From contig CM068835.1 in NCBI GenBank assembly GCA_028554795.2, forward strand, positions 54,400,219-54,464,218: DNA of 64,000 bases, in the 5' to 3' direction. Below are positions 13,301-24,495 of the stretch, piece by piece. The DNA comes from Sinohyriopsis cumingii (Eukaryota; Mollusca; Bivalvia; Unionida; Unionidae). The translations under genes and the position numbers were made by a program. The first letter of the stretch is position 1. Each line of letters begins with the position of its first letter. Under the pieces are notes generated by a model. That model ran no database searches, was not told the DNA's origin, and saw only the letters and a list, made by a program, of their open reading frames with translations.

Positions 13301-14824
13301 TGGGAGTCTAGAACCCGGTACGTTGCCAATCGTCAATTCATAGATCGGGTTGGCTACGCATAAAGCTTCCACAGTCCCGGTCAAAAAAGGTGTATCTATC
13401 ATTATCCTTGCAACTGGAACATGGTCGATTGTCTGGTCAAGCAACATGCAAGGTGATTTAACCCCAAGCAATTGATCATCGCGGACTAAGCTCTGTTTCA
13501 CGACTACAGTAGTGCATCCCGTGTCTCGTAGAACAGTGACTTCTTGTCCGTTAACAGTGCCGTTTGCGGTCGGTACTCGTGCCTCTGGAAAAATACACGT
13601 GCTGATTGATTGGATCACATCGCGACTGATCTCTGAACGCACCACCGGTTCACGCACCGCTTTCCGCTTAACTTGCTGGGAAACATTAAGTTTTCCATTT
13701 ACCGATCTTCTGCCTCTAATGGCTACCGCTACTTTCTGGACTGGTCCCTTCCGCTTAGGACAATAGTGGGAGATATGACCCACTTCCTTGCAAATGAAAC
13801 ATTGCATGTCACTCCGCTTCCCCTGGTTACTCCTACCAGATTTTTCAGGTTCCCTGGGTTTTCTGTCATTGACCTGATTCCCACCTTTGACATCTCGCGT
13901 GATGACATTCTGCGAACCTCCCCGAGCTTCGGCGAACAAATCCGCCTGTGTGGCCATTTCATGTACATTTGTGAAGGATCTTTCCTTCAAGAATAAATAT
14001 AACTCCTTGCCACAAGTTGTTAACAATTGGTCATGAAGCAAGAAATCGACAAGACCCTCAAATGTCTTGACGACTTTACCACATTCCACCCATCGCTGCA
14101 AATAATTGCAAGTCCTACTGACGAACTGGGTGAATGTTTCGCCTCTCTCTGGTTTACTATACTTAAACTTCTTGCGAAACCCTTGCTCGGTTAGTTCATA
14201 TTTCTTGAGAAGTGCCTCTTTCAACACGAGGTAATTGAGCGAATCGGCCGTGGATAAACGCGAATACACGTCTAACGCTTTACCTTTCAATAACGCGCTA
14301 AGATGGAGCGGCCAATCGTCTTTCTTCCATTTTTGTACCGTAGCATACCTCTCGAACCTATTTAGATAACTATCCATATTATCTTTATCGTCTTCAAATG
14401 GGGGCAGTTTTGGACCTCTCAGTTTAACATCATGTTCCCCCTCTTTTTTAGCTTGCAATAGCTCAGAATTTCTTAGATATTCCTTCTGCCGATTTCTATC
14501 TTCCCCTTCTACCTTCTCCCTCTCTGCTTCCCTTTCCCATTCTATCCTTTCCCTCTCAGCCTGTTTCTCTAGTTCAATCTTACCCTTCTCTAATTCTATC
14601 ATTTCCTTCTGGGTTTCCCTTTTTTCCCTTTCTATTTGTTGTTCCCTTTCAAATTTTTCCCTTTCTATTTGTTGTTCCCTTTCAAATTTTTCCCTCTCTA
14701 ATTCCCTCTCCTTTAATCTTTGGTCCCTCTCCCGGGCTTGTTCTTCACGAACGAAATTTCTAAGGGACTCCCCCTCATAACCAAACTGTTTCCCCAGTTC
14801 TACCAGTTCTTTCATAGAAGACAT
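10400..14824 (-). CDS. Gag-Pol polyprotein of the Gmr1-like retrotransposon
   Basis: About 1474 residues from the first ATG followed by a Gag-like sequence (MSSMKEL). An in-frame ATG 58 codons upstream would add a hydrophobic leader that looks non-Gag. Order: Glu/Arg/Lys-rich coiled coil (about 20-140) with a repeated EREKFEREQQ block; a SCAN-like Gag helical segment (about 225-310); a CCHC zinc knuckle (CFICKEVGHISHYC, about 340); an aspartic protease with DTG (about 433); the integrase HHCC finger (about 620-660) and D,D-35-E core (about 690-785) with a GPY/F-like tail; then reverse transcriptase with FVDD (about 1211) and RNase H with TDAS (about 1360). Ty3/gypsy elements normally place integrase last. 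Integrase before reverse transcriptase is the hallmark of the Gmr1 group. The frame looks whole. Gag and Pol are in one frame. Confidence 0.93.
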   Translation of the reverse strand: MSSMKELVELGKQFGYEGESLRNFVREEQARERDQRLKERELEREKFEREQQIEREKFEREQQIEREKRETQKEMIELEKGKIELEKQAERERIEWEREAEREKVEGEDRNRQKEYLRNSELLQAKKEGEHDVKLRGPKLPPFEDDKDNMDSYLNRFERYATVQKWKKDDWPLHLSALLKGKALDVYSRLSTADSLNYLVLKEALLKKYELTEQGFRKKFKYSKPERGETFTQFVSRTCNYLQRWVECGKVVKTFEGLVDFLLHDQLLTTCGKELYLFLKERSFTNVHEMATQADLFAEARGGSQNVITRDVKGGNQVNDRKPREPEKSGRSNQGKRSDMQCFICKEVGHISHYCPKRKGPVQKVAVAIRGRRSVNGKLNVSQQVKRKAVREPVVRSEISRDVIQSISTCIFPEARVPTANGTVNGQEVTVLRDTGCTTVVVKQSLVRDDQLLGVKSPCMLLDQTIDHVPVARIMIDTPFLTGTVEALCVANPIYELTIGNVPGSRLPTIADFRFPIIQAVQTRAQVKEENKPLRKLKVPEAITDISREEFQNEQKRDASLRATSEKALTGTMRKCKNGGSSKFLVQKGLMYREYSTSDRKFLQLVVPQKFRAHVLKVAHESSMAGHLGVKKTTDRVLREFYWPGVNCDIARFCRSCDVCQKTISKGRVTRVPLGQMPLIDTPFKRVAIDIVGPIFPHTDRKNRYILTLVDYATRYPEAIALPSIETECVVEALVDMFSRVGVPEEVLTDCGAQFTSDLMAGISRLLSLKQLRTTPYHPMCNGLVEKFNGTLKQMLWRMCAERPKDWDRYMNALLFAYREVPQESLGFSPFELLYGRTVRGPMRILRELWTDAFADEEVMTTYHYVVDLRERLESTCQMAQDELAKSSHRYAKYYNRGTRSKKFDVGDQVLVLLPTNNNKLLVQWKGPYEVRQVKGEMDYIIDMEGKSKTFHANMLKLYVARPGQTIDKGILNVVCIAVIEDRSGDEAEFVSSTEIPLEYPMDVGKESIDQINVCPELSEGQRTQIMEVLSKYPDVFTDRPGCTGLIRHEIKLNTTEPIRIKGYPIPFNARETISEEVMKMLDQGVIEPSNSPYSFPVVLVRKKDGTNRFCIDFRQLNKITVFDAEPMPDMESVFSKLAGHKYISKLDLSKGYWQIPIADNARELTAFATPKGLFQVKVMPFSLVNAGASCVRLMRKLLNGTENVDSFVDDIFVYTHTWDEHVKVLRDLFDRLHIANLSVRPTKCSIGYSSLECLGHLVSGLGQLQPHPDKIGAIRDAPRPETKKQVRSFLGLIGFYRKFVPNFSAIASPLTDLTRKGQPNKVSWGVCQEKAFNTLKHKLVSAPILMLPEIDKPFVLRTDASDTGLGAVLLQEQGGMKLPIAYASRKLLPREEKYSVIEKECLGLVWGIGKFHTYLFGREFTLQMDHQPLLYLNKAKVTNARLMRWALSLQPYSFQIEAIRGSENVGADFLSRV

Positions 14825-15051
14825 ATCAAAAGTTTGGTGGTGACCAACCTTAAAGTGCAGTTTTATACAAAACACGTAATTACCACAAACCGTATTTTCT
14901 TTCACGAAATGCAACAAAAATATTAAATACAAAAAATAAAGTAATATTAGGTATCTACCTAACCTTGGTGCTTTGTCAAACGCATCTGAAACACACAAAA
15001 AGCATACAAATATAATAAAACAATTTCAGTGCTCTGTTATATCCGAAATGA

Positions 15052-15068
15052 TCCCACTTCTGACACCA
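15052..15068 (-). other. Primer-binding site, tRNA-Leu type (right copy)
   Basis: The same TCCCACTTCTGACACCA as at 8913, two bases from the start of LTR 3. Confidence 0.85.
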
Positions 15069-15070
15069 TT

Positions 15071-16427
15071 TGTAACAAGATAACCGGGTGGGATATTTCG
15101 GATTAACAACAGAACACGTTTTGACGACACAGATGTATGGTTTAATGTGGCGATTTATATGAGTAGTGGATTATGAAGATGTGTGCGTATTTATAATCCA
15201 AATATTGGATCTATTTAACAAAAAAACGCACAGTTTCAAAGATGGGAAAAATATACAAATAAATTTAGTTCAGTAACCCTAAAACACAGGATAAATGATT
15301 TCACAAATGATTCAATAATGGAAAGATGAATATAGTTCACTCAAATAGTAAACGATGTAAGTCTTTACACATAGTAAAAAATGTATTCGCTCAGGTAGCG
15401 AAATTATGTCACTAAACAAGAACGGATATACAATCTATCCTTCCAGTCCTGAATAATACACTGGGTCTTACTAACCCAAAATTAGCATACAGCTAAAAAT
15501 ACATGTGTGGAGATGCACTCCGTCACCCGTGCACCATATTCGCTCCACAGCTCCTCCGAATCAATTTCACAATCAATATAGACTCCGGACCCTCGGAATA
15601 CTATGATCACTTGAAATATTAGACCCTCCGGACACTTGAAATATTAGACCCTCCGGACCCCCTGTCCTTTGACGGCTCTACAGCTGGGTCACCTTAGTCA
15701 CTCTTGACATTCCGGACGCTAGACATTAGACGCTCCGGCACCTTAAACGCTCCGGACACACAGACGTTTCTACACTCTGACAACACCGGACACCCCGGAT
15801 ATTCCTACCATCAAAAACACAGCTGAAAATATACCCGATACAGTGTACTAAACTTGATACAGACATAACGTAAGGACGTTATACATGGTAAGTTATAAAG
15901 ATTATATTATTATGGCAATTACAAAACAGAGGTTCAATAGTAAACCTAACCCTGCTCGATAAGACAATAGTAAACAACTTTTTTTTAAAAAAAATGTAAC
16001 TTTACATTACCAATACAAATCTTGCACTATGTCGCAACAAGAATAAAAAATGCACGCATTATGGTATGTAAAGAAAACTATAACAAACATGCAAAGGTAA
16101 ATATGGTACTACACTAGTTATCACTTAAAACCCCAAAATTACCTACCCCTACAGCTGGAGTTGTGCGAATCCTTTTAGCAGGCCGCTTGCTGACAAAACC
16201 ATTAGTATTGTAAAGGTCCTTTACATGTAGTAACGTATTTATACCTTTAGAATTTTCGTTATTCTTTATCAAAGGCACCTTGCACGTGTGGCACAGGACG
16301 AATCGTACTCACGATTTCGAAATACATAGACCATATTATAATCACCCTCGGGTATCGTTGTACAGAGAAAAGAAACGAAACCCGAGTACATGTATTTAAT
16401 TAACAACATTTACACCATTCCGTGACA
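15071..16427 (-). repeat. LTR 3 (5' end of the array in element orientation)
   Basis: 1357 bp, TGTAAC to GTGACA, followed by the right-hand ACGAC target duplication (16,428-16,432). It differs from LTRs 1 and 2 at only a handful of positions. Confidence 0.93.
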
Positions 16428-16432
16428 ACGAC

Positions 16433-17780
16433 TTACTTCAGTTAAAAGCTTCAGGACTGAGTTCATTTCAGTAACCATCTCCAGCATTTATTTCATTTCC
16501 CATGCCTAACTGAACTTAGGGTGGACTCATAGGTCATTGCTTTAGAGATGCCGCCAGGATGCCTGATTGAATGAATCATGCAGAGTTTGTATGAATTCAC
16601 ACAGTTGGAGACTAGTGATGCTCAAGAAGTCCCAATAATTAGTTTAAAGTCACACATATAACTGTTTACTCTGTACAGTGTATAATTTTTATTCACCCAT
16701 TCACCCTTAAAGTGCTTGTTGCAATAGAGGTATCATAGTGCTTGTCACAACACATCACATGTCTTTTCTTTTAACTGTTTGCACATCTCGTTTCTTTGGC
16801 CTGACATGACTGGTTGTTAAAATAAATTTCATTCACACATTTGGCTGTGGAACAAGCATTTTGTTGCAATTTGAGCCTTGTATCAAGGAAGTTTTACAAA
16901 TGCATTGTTTAAAATACAGGCTACCTTAAAAATAACCTAAACAGTTTGCACGCCAGTTACCTCCCCCCCCCCTTCAGCATTATATCCAAACAAATGTGGA
17001 CAAAGCAAAATAGCAAGCTGAATTAAAATACAGACAATTTGAAAGTAAAGTGCAATTTTCATTTCTTGTCTCAGAAAATTTACCCCAGTGGGATCTTGTG
17101 CTACAAAACCATATGACCCTATATGGGTAAAGATACTTATGTAATAGAAGTACATCAGTTTAAACAAGCAGATTATGGTGTTGATGAACTTCACAGCATT
17201 ATGGAACAGATAGGAAATATGGCATAGTGTTACATGTATTTAATTTAATTGTTTGTTAAATTGTTTTTATTCCATTACATGTTTTTGTAACATTGTATGC
17301 TGGACTTGACCTTGTCCAAAACTGAGTAAATTTCTGCTTGACCTGATTGTCTTTTTTAATATTTTTATTTATTTCATTTATGTATATAAAAAAAACTTCA
17401 TTATTCTTTAAGTGTTGGAGCTTATTATCAGGATTATTATTCAAGTAAACAAAGAAGGAGTAAATATGTTGATTAGGGTCAGGATTTTGTAGATTCCTAA
17501 GTGAATTTTGTAGGCTATTGTGTTGTAAATAACAGACATGATTTTTTTCTCTGTTTTAAAGCTGAATTCCGCTCTTCTCCTGAATCAGATTGTTCTTGAT
17601 AGAGTCCATTTTTTATGTCATCTCCGATCTTTTCTTTAAAAATGATCTGTTCGGTCCCATTCCACAACCACCCTTATAAATTATTCTTTCCTGACATTAG
17701 TTAGAACACGACTCTTGTAAAGAGTATTCTGATTGGTCAAAAGTTTACATTTAGCCATTGAGTCTTTGTGTAATGAAAAC
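16433..17780 (+). other. NUDC intron, no gene recognised
   Basis: AT-rich intron. A C-run of about ten bases lies near 16,963. No frame, exon or RNA gene here can be supported. Confidence 0.6.
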
Positions 17781-17789
17781 TGATGGCAA

Positions 17790-18300
17790 TGGAAAGAAGA
17801 AGCATGCTTGCAAAACATGGCATCCTGAGTTGCTGAGAGGGACCATGACACGAAAGTTAGATAAAAGTTTAAAAAATGTATGGAATGGGAATGTCTGGAG
17901 TGAAAAGTTGATGGAAATTTAGTTGGTCAGTTTTTAAGAAAACTGCATGCTAGAGGACTGGCATTTTGTGACCTCTGCAAGAAAGATCTGAATTAAGGTA
18001 ATCACTATTGGAAGAGTTTGGAACAGCACCTACAAAAGCAGCTGCATACAGAAAAAAATGAAGCTCAGAGGGCATCTGGAAAAAGTGCAGTTAAGATTTC
18101 TTGCATGAGAGAACAGATGTCTCCCTCTGTCAGAAGATGTGCACTGCATGTTGCCAATACAAGTACCAGCTTGAAAGGAAAAAGGCTCTCATTGAGATGG
18201 AAAAGAAATGATTGCATATTGAGCCAAACAAGTCAGTGGTGACAAAATGGAAGGCTAAAGAAATCTTTGCCAAAGCCGCAAAAAGAGCTCACCTGGCATA
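17790..18300 (+). pseudogene. Possible remnant of a BED-finger/hAT-like transposase N-terminus
   Basis: Broken frames on the plus strand contain a stretch reading like FCDLCKKDL followed about 20 residues later by SLEQHLQKQLHTEK. This spacing of C-x2-C and H-x5-H resembles the BED-type or TTF-type zinc finger at the N-terminus of hAT-like transposases. It is short, frame-shifted and contains stops, so it is at best a fossil. The identification is weak. Confidence 0.3.
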
Positions 18301-18879
18301 TCAGCAGGTTGTTTCCATGGAGAAAAAGACGACTGAACATATGGGATTATTTGTACATAGTTGATGTACTTGGGTGTTTATTTTACAGATTTCTTATGAA
18401 AAGAGAGAAGTATAATATATTTTCTGCAAAAATTGACAAATTATTGTGTCTTAATTACGATGTGAACACTGACATGCACATGAAATAACTTCAGCGTCAA
18501 TAGTATTGGAGACCAAATTCATGTGACAATAAAATATTTTGAAATTATTGGAGTCAGGTTAAACATTTTTAGTAATTAGTTTTTCAGTGATTATTTTGGT
18601 TTATTTTATGATCATAAGTTGCACCAGGAGCATTTTTTAATGTGTAAAATGCATTTTTGGCTGGGGTCTTTTGACTCCCTGGAACCACAGATCGGGGTGC
18701 TGCCCTGCGAGACCCCTTTGAGCTAGGGCCCCCAAAGCCCCCCTTAAAAATATTCAGCTTTTTTATGAAAGATCATGTCTGAAATAAACAAGGCTCATTA
18801 GAGCATGGTTTTTTTCCGTTAGGTAATGGTTGTTTTTAGAAAATGCTAATTGTAACCTGAGGTCAAGCAGAAAACTAGA

Positions 18880-19270
18880 ATATCTTGTGACTGAGGATTT
18901 TGCCATTTGTGCTTTAACATCTAGCACTTTACATTGTATTATGTTGTGATCAGTTTGGGCTGAATTTTATTTTCTTAAAATTATTGAATTCAAGTGATAA
19001 TTTTCTCTGGAAATACAAAAGTGCTCTGGCAAAATTCTTAGATAAAGGCATTCATTGGAATTTATACTAAATTCAAACCTGGAATATTATTGCTGTGATT
19101 CAACAAGAGACTGTTGATGCATCAGCACTTCATAGGCCATAACAGACACATCATCATCTCCAATTTTGGATTTCTTGTGGACTTGAACTGAGTTTTATTC
19201 AGGATTTTTTATTACTATGACTTGTGTCTTTAATTCTTGGATTATTTTTGGATTTATTTCACAATACTAT
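18880..19270 (+). repeat. Unnamed interspersed repeat, copy in + orientation
   Basis: Reverse-complementary to 32,130-32,470. Shared blocks include the region around GTTGTGATCAGTTT, the ATTCAACAAGAGACTGTTGA block and the AAGTCCACAAGAAATCC block. Divergence is substantial and no coding frame is visible. The family is unknown to me. Confidence 0.6.
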
Positions 19271-20471
19271 AAGTTCTTATTTCTCATTTTTCACTTTGTA
19301 TTCTAGGGAAATACATTATTTCTTAAATTTTACAAAGCTTGTTGTCTTCACTCTTTTCTGTTACTTATTTTAATAGCATAGACTTGTAACAATAGTAGTT
19401 AGGAAAGTACTGATTCAAGAAAGTGAAACCTTTATGTTAGGCAAAAGTCTTATTTTGGAGCAGAAGCATCCAAAGACAATACCTATGAGTTGTGGAAAAT
19501 TGAATGTAATAACCATAAATAGCAGCTAGCAGCTTCCAAACTTGTTCCATCGCTAAGCTAGCTATGTATATGCCCCTTTGGATAGGTGACTGTGAGAGGG
19601 GCTTCTCGGCACTGTATATGCTAATATTCATACACAGGTAAGGAACAGTTTAAGCTCAGAAATAATCAGCAAATTAATGCTTGATAAATGGATATTGAAG
19701 TATAGGTAAATATTCAACTATGGTTGTTTCCATCTCCCCCTACTATCCATAATTATTTATCATGTCTTCTTGATTGGCTAAAAGTAAATTAGGATAATAA
19801 TAATTAATGAAAGTGATCATTCTGTGCTTCTATGTCGATGAGCACAGGGTATTCAGTAAGCTGGCATGTTTTGCGTTCAGTGCTAGAATGAACAGTAATA
19901 ATTTTTGTATCTTTATTTTCGGGGGTATTTTACACCCCCTATGGGGTACCAAATATGAAATATAATAATCAGTTGGTACATTGGTGCAACCTGAAATAAG
20001 CATTATTTTAAAAATACCTTGAACATTTGAATGATCCAAGAGGAATACTTTGTGTTTGTGTGTGTATATAAATATATAAAGCAATTATTGATTTAACCAA
20101 ACTTTACATGTTTATCGCTGTTGTGTCCGAGTCAAGTCGAATTATCTATTCGATGGTATCAGGTTCAGGGTCTAAATACATGAGAGAAAATTTAGAACAA
20201 CAATTATCTTGAGAATCAAATAACTCTGGCATAAAAGAAAATACTGTTGTTACCAAATTTAGAATTTTGGAATTTTTCGAGAACATCTGAGATCATAGTT
20301 TTAGTACTTGGCAGTTGGAAAAGAAGAAAGGAGAGGAAATAAAGAGACTTGTCAAAGATTCTTTCATATACTTTTCAGCCAGTAAAGGATCAGTCGACTT
20401 TTTCTTTTCTTATAGCAAGTATCATAAAAAATGAATTTACCAAAAAAAATTCTTATTTTATTTACCTGTAG
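19271..20471 (+). other. NUDC intron, no gene recognised
   Basis: AT-rich sequence up to the acceptor TTTACCTGTAG of the next exon. No feature could be supported. Confidence 0.6.
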
Positions 20472-20552
20472 AAAAAAGAGCAGATAGATGTCAAAGGAGA
20501 CAGTAATGGTGCAAATGAAAACAAGCCTGATTCTGGTGAAGAGGTAGCTAAG
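20472..20552 (+). CDS. NUDC: NUDC coding exon (acidic/variable linker)
   Basis: 81 nt, phase 0 at both ends, acceptor CTGTAG and donor GTAAGC. It encodes KKEQIDVKGDSNGANENKP and on to EEVAK, matching the poorly conserved charged linker between the coiled coil and the CS domain in NUDC. Conservation is low, so the call rests on phase, splice sites and position between two firm exons. Confidence 0.75.
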
Positions 20553-23500
20553 GTAAGCTGTTACCATGAAGACAGACTGGAAAACAGCCAAAAGTATGAA
20601 AGTACAATATGACAGATTAACCAGGACTGTGTATCTCAACCATTTGTAAAAACCAAACTAATAATTGTGGACTTTAAAGAACGTCTGCAGTATTTATGCA
20701 TCATCGGGCAGGAAGACAAAACCATTTTTTAATGCTAGGCTGTGGATTACTGGATTTGCCAAGTGAAATATTTGTGATAATTCACTGGAGTGAAATACAA
20801 TAAATATTTACACTGCTACATCATTAACTTTATACCCATGAAATTTGAGCAATTTTTAGATGCTTGCATAGTTTAGTTGTAAGTATGGATGCTTAGTGAA
20901 CAGACGAACCAAGTTGAAGTCCATTAGTATGCATCTTTTTATAAAATTTATATGCTGTTTTCTCTTAAGCTAGGAAGGTGAATCATGTTACCATTGATAT
21001 TGCCTGTGTGAATATACACATAAAACAGCGGAACATAAATGGTGTGTGTGATTTGGATTTTTTACGTAGCTTTAACAATTTTTCAGCACTGTAGTGTGGT
21101 AGTTTATAGTGATGTCTAGCACTGGGGCATCATCCAGCAGACATGTAGCAAGATGTCCAACCCAGTCACATTATCCTGACACCAGGCTGACCAGTCCTAA
21201 CACTAACATCTTAATGCTGAGCGCCAAGTGAGGCAGCTGTTCATACCATTTTTATGTCTTTGGTATGACTCGGCCGGGGATTGAACCCAGGCCTCCCACA
21301 TCCGGGGAGGATGCTCTAACCACTAGGCCACCAGAGCAGTCAAACATAAATGGTAAACTGTTGACATTATTGCAAGGGGTACAGCAAGAAATCTATTGAT
21401 TTGTTATACATATTGCTATCCAATACATTTGAGGATAAAATAAAAACAAAATTTACTTGCTTCAAGTGAGTCATAGATATAATTCATCTTGTGGGTTTAA
21501 AACTTAAGTATTTTCACCCATTAGATGAAATAGACCTGTTATTCACTCTTTTCAAGCAAATATCCACTCTACTTGTAATGTAACATTAATTGTTGCAACT
21601 GAAACCTTAGGTGATGTCATTATTATACATTACTGCTTCATAGTCCTTGGGCAATTCACTTTATTCTAATTGCTCTGGCATTAAATCGACCTGAACTAAA
21701 ACCAAAACTACTTCAGTATAGCACCCAGGTATGCAAATGGTTTGTGGTAATTGACTGTTCGCTGTCAGATTGTCATGAGTTAGCATGAATGGAAGCCAAT
21801 AATGAAAGTTAAATTTTGCATTTTATGTTGTTTTTTCTGGCAATGATTGGCTGCATCTCTATTTGTATCAAAGTCTTGCAACAAAAGGAGGTCACTTTGA
21901 CCAACATATAATAGTTTATTGATTTAGGTTACGTTTTTGGCATTGATCTCATATCTGCATTGGTTTTTTGAACACTGTATGTTATACATGGATTCATGAA
22001 ATTTGGTGTGGGATGCATCTTGATAAATGCTACACTCTTATAAAATAAGGTCATTGAGACCAATGTCTCATTTGTCTCTGACTTGAGTGAGCAGTGTGTG
22101 TTTAAGTATATTTCTCAAGTACTGTTCATGCTAGAATCATTAAACTAGATGATTGTATGCACATCCGTTACTCCCACACCATTGTGACCTCGTACATCTT
22201 TCTAAATCGTGTACATCCGAGCCTACAAAGAAGCCCTTTCTTACCAGTACGCTTCAAATCCTGAATACATCCAGTGTAAAATTTCCATATCAATGACTGT
22301 ACATTGTACATATTGTATGATAGGCTACCTTCAGTAGGTTAGCTGTGTACTATACATGTGATTGAGTGTAGGGATTAGAAAAGTGGACAGCATGCATTTC
22401 ATGTGATTCTTAGCTGCAGTGCCTGATCAAGGTAAATACTGATGCATGAACTATGAAATAGATTTCTAATATAATTCCAGTATAACATGGGCTGTTACTC
22501 CAAGGTTATTCAAAGCCTGTGTCTTTCATCCAGTCAAGTCTGGTATCTGGGAGTGGACCGCACATACTCATGTATAAGTTTAGTCCAGCTGCAGATTCAT
22601 AGGCCCTGCGTTGTTTGTTTTATTGATTACTCCTTAATGAACTGCATCAATGCAGTTGTACTGGAGCATTATGCAACAGCTGATCTGGGTTTGTGCAGAG
22701 TGCAGTTTGACTTGTAAGCATATATATATGGTAATATTTTCTGATGCAGTTTTTAACAATAATTTGTTTAAAAAAATTTTTATTCTCTTAGCTTGCATAC
22801 TGTCACACAATATTCTTGTTATAATTCTTTGATACTTTAGAAAAGAATGTTCTTTTTTTATTGTGCTTTTTATTCCATTTTGTGGGAGCCAGTATTTTGA
22901 TATCAAGATCACTTTAGTCTCAATTTATTTACTGCTTGAAAACAAATCTGTGCAATACCTTTCCATTCCATTGTTGATGTTCCAACCAAAAAAGTTTTAA
23001 GCTTTTTAAAAGATTACAATTTACATCAAACATTTGACTTTGTATTTGAAGGATTTATTTGTCATTAGCTTTTTTCTGTATCCCATAATTTGGGATATTC
23101 AGACTTGCTGGGAACTATATAGCCAGGGTTGTGCTGGTGTACCAGTATATTCTAGATATGCATGTAATGTCTGCTTGAGACTACTATAAGCTTAGTAGAT
23201 ATGAGCTATGTAATCATTGATTATGTTCTGGTTTCTAACAACATTGTAAAAGTGACTTATATGATCTGTTCTTGAGGGTAACCTTATCACCAAAAATTAT
23301 TTTACTAATAATAGAAAAACATATCAGCAGAGAATTTTACCAACCTGGACAATGTCTTGGCATTGAGGCCTTTCAGTATTGGACAAATGATGCTGACTTA
23401 CCATCAGATGTGAAGGATGAAAGCAAATATAGAGATGGTTTGGAATGGTTGTTTTCATTACATGCAGTCAACAGCTTTGGAGGAAGTTTATATAGCAAAG

Positions 23501-23636
23501 TATTGTCTAGACGCAGATTTCTTGACCAACTTCTCTTACATGTAGCTGTTAGACATGTCAGCCATGTATTGCACTATATAATGTCTTGCCAACAATTTAA
23601 TGTGTATTTGACAATGTTGAATTTTTGTATTTACAG
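20553..23636 (+). other. NUDC intron
   Basis: About 3.1 kb. It contains one minus-strand SINE (21,044-21,342). The rest is AT-rich with no supported gene. Confidence 0.65.
21044..21342 (-). mobile_element. tRNA-derived SINE, second head type
   Basis: The minus strand starts with a tRNA-like head: GCCTAGTGGTTAGAGCAT (A-box region) and GGGTTCAATCCC (B box). A body containing CTTGGCGCTCAGCAT follows, then a tail with GTGCTGAAAAATTGTTAAA. A 12-bp target duplication AACATAAATGGT flanks it at 21,032-21,043 and 21,343-21,354. The tail matches that of the three plus-strand SINEs in this gene although the head differs. Confidence 0.85.
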
Positions 23637-23750
23637 TCAGCTGAAGACGAAGAAGAGGACGAGAAAGACAAAGGAAAATTGAAGCCTAATGCTGGCAATG
23701 GAGCTGATCTGCCAAACTACTCATGGACACAGACATTAAACGAGACAGAA
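23637..23750 (+). CDS. NUDC: NUDC coding exon (linker and start of CS domain)
   Basis: 114 nt, phase 0, acceptor TTTACAG and donor GTAAGG. It encodes [18 protein letters not shown] followed by [19 protein letters not shown]. The [11 protein letters not shown] and [13 protein letters not shown] strings are signature NUDC sequence at the entry to the CS (p23-like) domain, which forms the Hsp90-cochaperone-type beta sandwich. Confidence 0.95.
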
Positions 23751-24239
23751 GTAAGGGGAAAAGTTTTCTCAATGACTTAAGCCTAATTAATACATTTAAT
23801 ATCAAGATTCCCATAGTATTAATAGTATATTGTGATAGCCTTCATCTGTCTATCCATATATTCTAAACAGCTGGAATGTAACAATTGGCAAGCAGGGTAC
23901 AGTTTTTATGGTCCCCTTCACTTGGGCTTCCCAAATGGGGATAGAAGGACAAGTAGACAGAAATTGCTGTTATGGTGACATTTTTGGATATTTAGTTGCC
24001 AAGCTTCAGCACAAGGATTGGGGAGAGGAATGTATGTAATAAATAGGAACAAAACTTAGAGGGGCTTTTATGGATTTCCATATGGTAGACACTGAATTAG
24101 ATGGGTTAGTACTGTAATGACCCTCATGTAAATCTATTCAGAGCTCGAAATAAAAATTTAATTAGGATATTTTTATTTCTTATGAAAATATTCAGTGGGA
24201 TTGTGTGAACAGGAATTTTTTCTTCTTCAAAATGATACC

Positions 24240-24482
24240 GGGGGGCCCCCGAGTGGCCTAAAGCGCTCACCGTTACAGATCACTGCCATCTCACCTCTGT
24301 CTGTGCGGGTTCGAGTCTCGGATTCAGCCAATGTGGGTATGTGAGAAAGCTTGCCAGCAGCTTCTTGTGGTCGGTGGTTCTTTCCGGGGTTTTCCCGGGT
24401 TCTTCCTCCACCATTAATACTGGCCGCCATGTATAGCCTATCGTGTGCTGAAAAATGGCGTTAAACCCCACAACAACAACAA
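24240..24482 (+). mobile_element. tRNA-derived SINE, first head type
   Basis: 243 bp with a tRNA-like head (GAGTGGCCTAAAGCGCTC and GGGTTCGAGTC), a body and the tail GTGCTGAAAAATGGCGTTAAA followed by an ACA-rich end. A perfect 13-bp target duplication TCAAAATGATACC lies at 24,227-24,239 and 24,483-24,495, so this is a fairly recent insertion. Confidence 0.9.
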
Positions 24483-24495
24483 TCAAAATGATACC

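Larger units (their letters stand above)
10288..15070 (-). mobile_element. Internal region, right copy of the Gmr1-like element (looks whole)
   Basis: Holds a single long open frame (10,400-14,824), a polypurine tract next to LTR 2 and a tRNA-Leu-type primer site at 15,052-15,068 next to LTR 3. Confidence 0.92.
2796..16427 (-). mobile_element. Gmr1-like Ty3/gypsy retrotransposon, tandem LTR-internal-LTR-internal-LTR array
   Basis: Three nearly identical LTRs of about 1357 bp (TGTAAC...GTGACA) flank two internal regions of about 4.78 kb. The whole array is bounded by one 5-bp target duplication, ACGAC at 2791-2795 and again at 16,428-16,432. No target duplication surrounds the central LTR, so this is one insertion that became tandem, not two independent hits. 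The three LTRs differ by only a few substitutions in 1.36 kb, which points to a recent origin. The element lies antisense to NUDC inside its first visible intron. The right-hand internal copy looks whole and the left-hand copy carries about one break. Confidence 0.93.

Noticed and set aside
23272-23636. Upstream extension of the NUDC exon at 23,637 as a separate gene
   Set aside because: The open frame continues into the intron by chance. It is in a different frame from NUDC and resembles no protein, and the acceptor TTTACAG at 23,636 explains the boundary.
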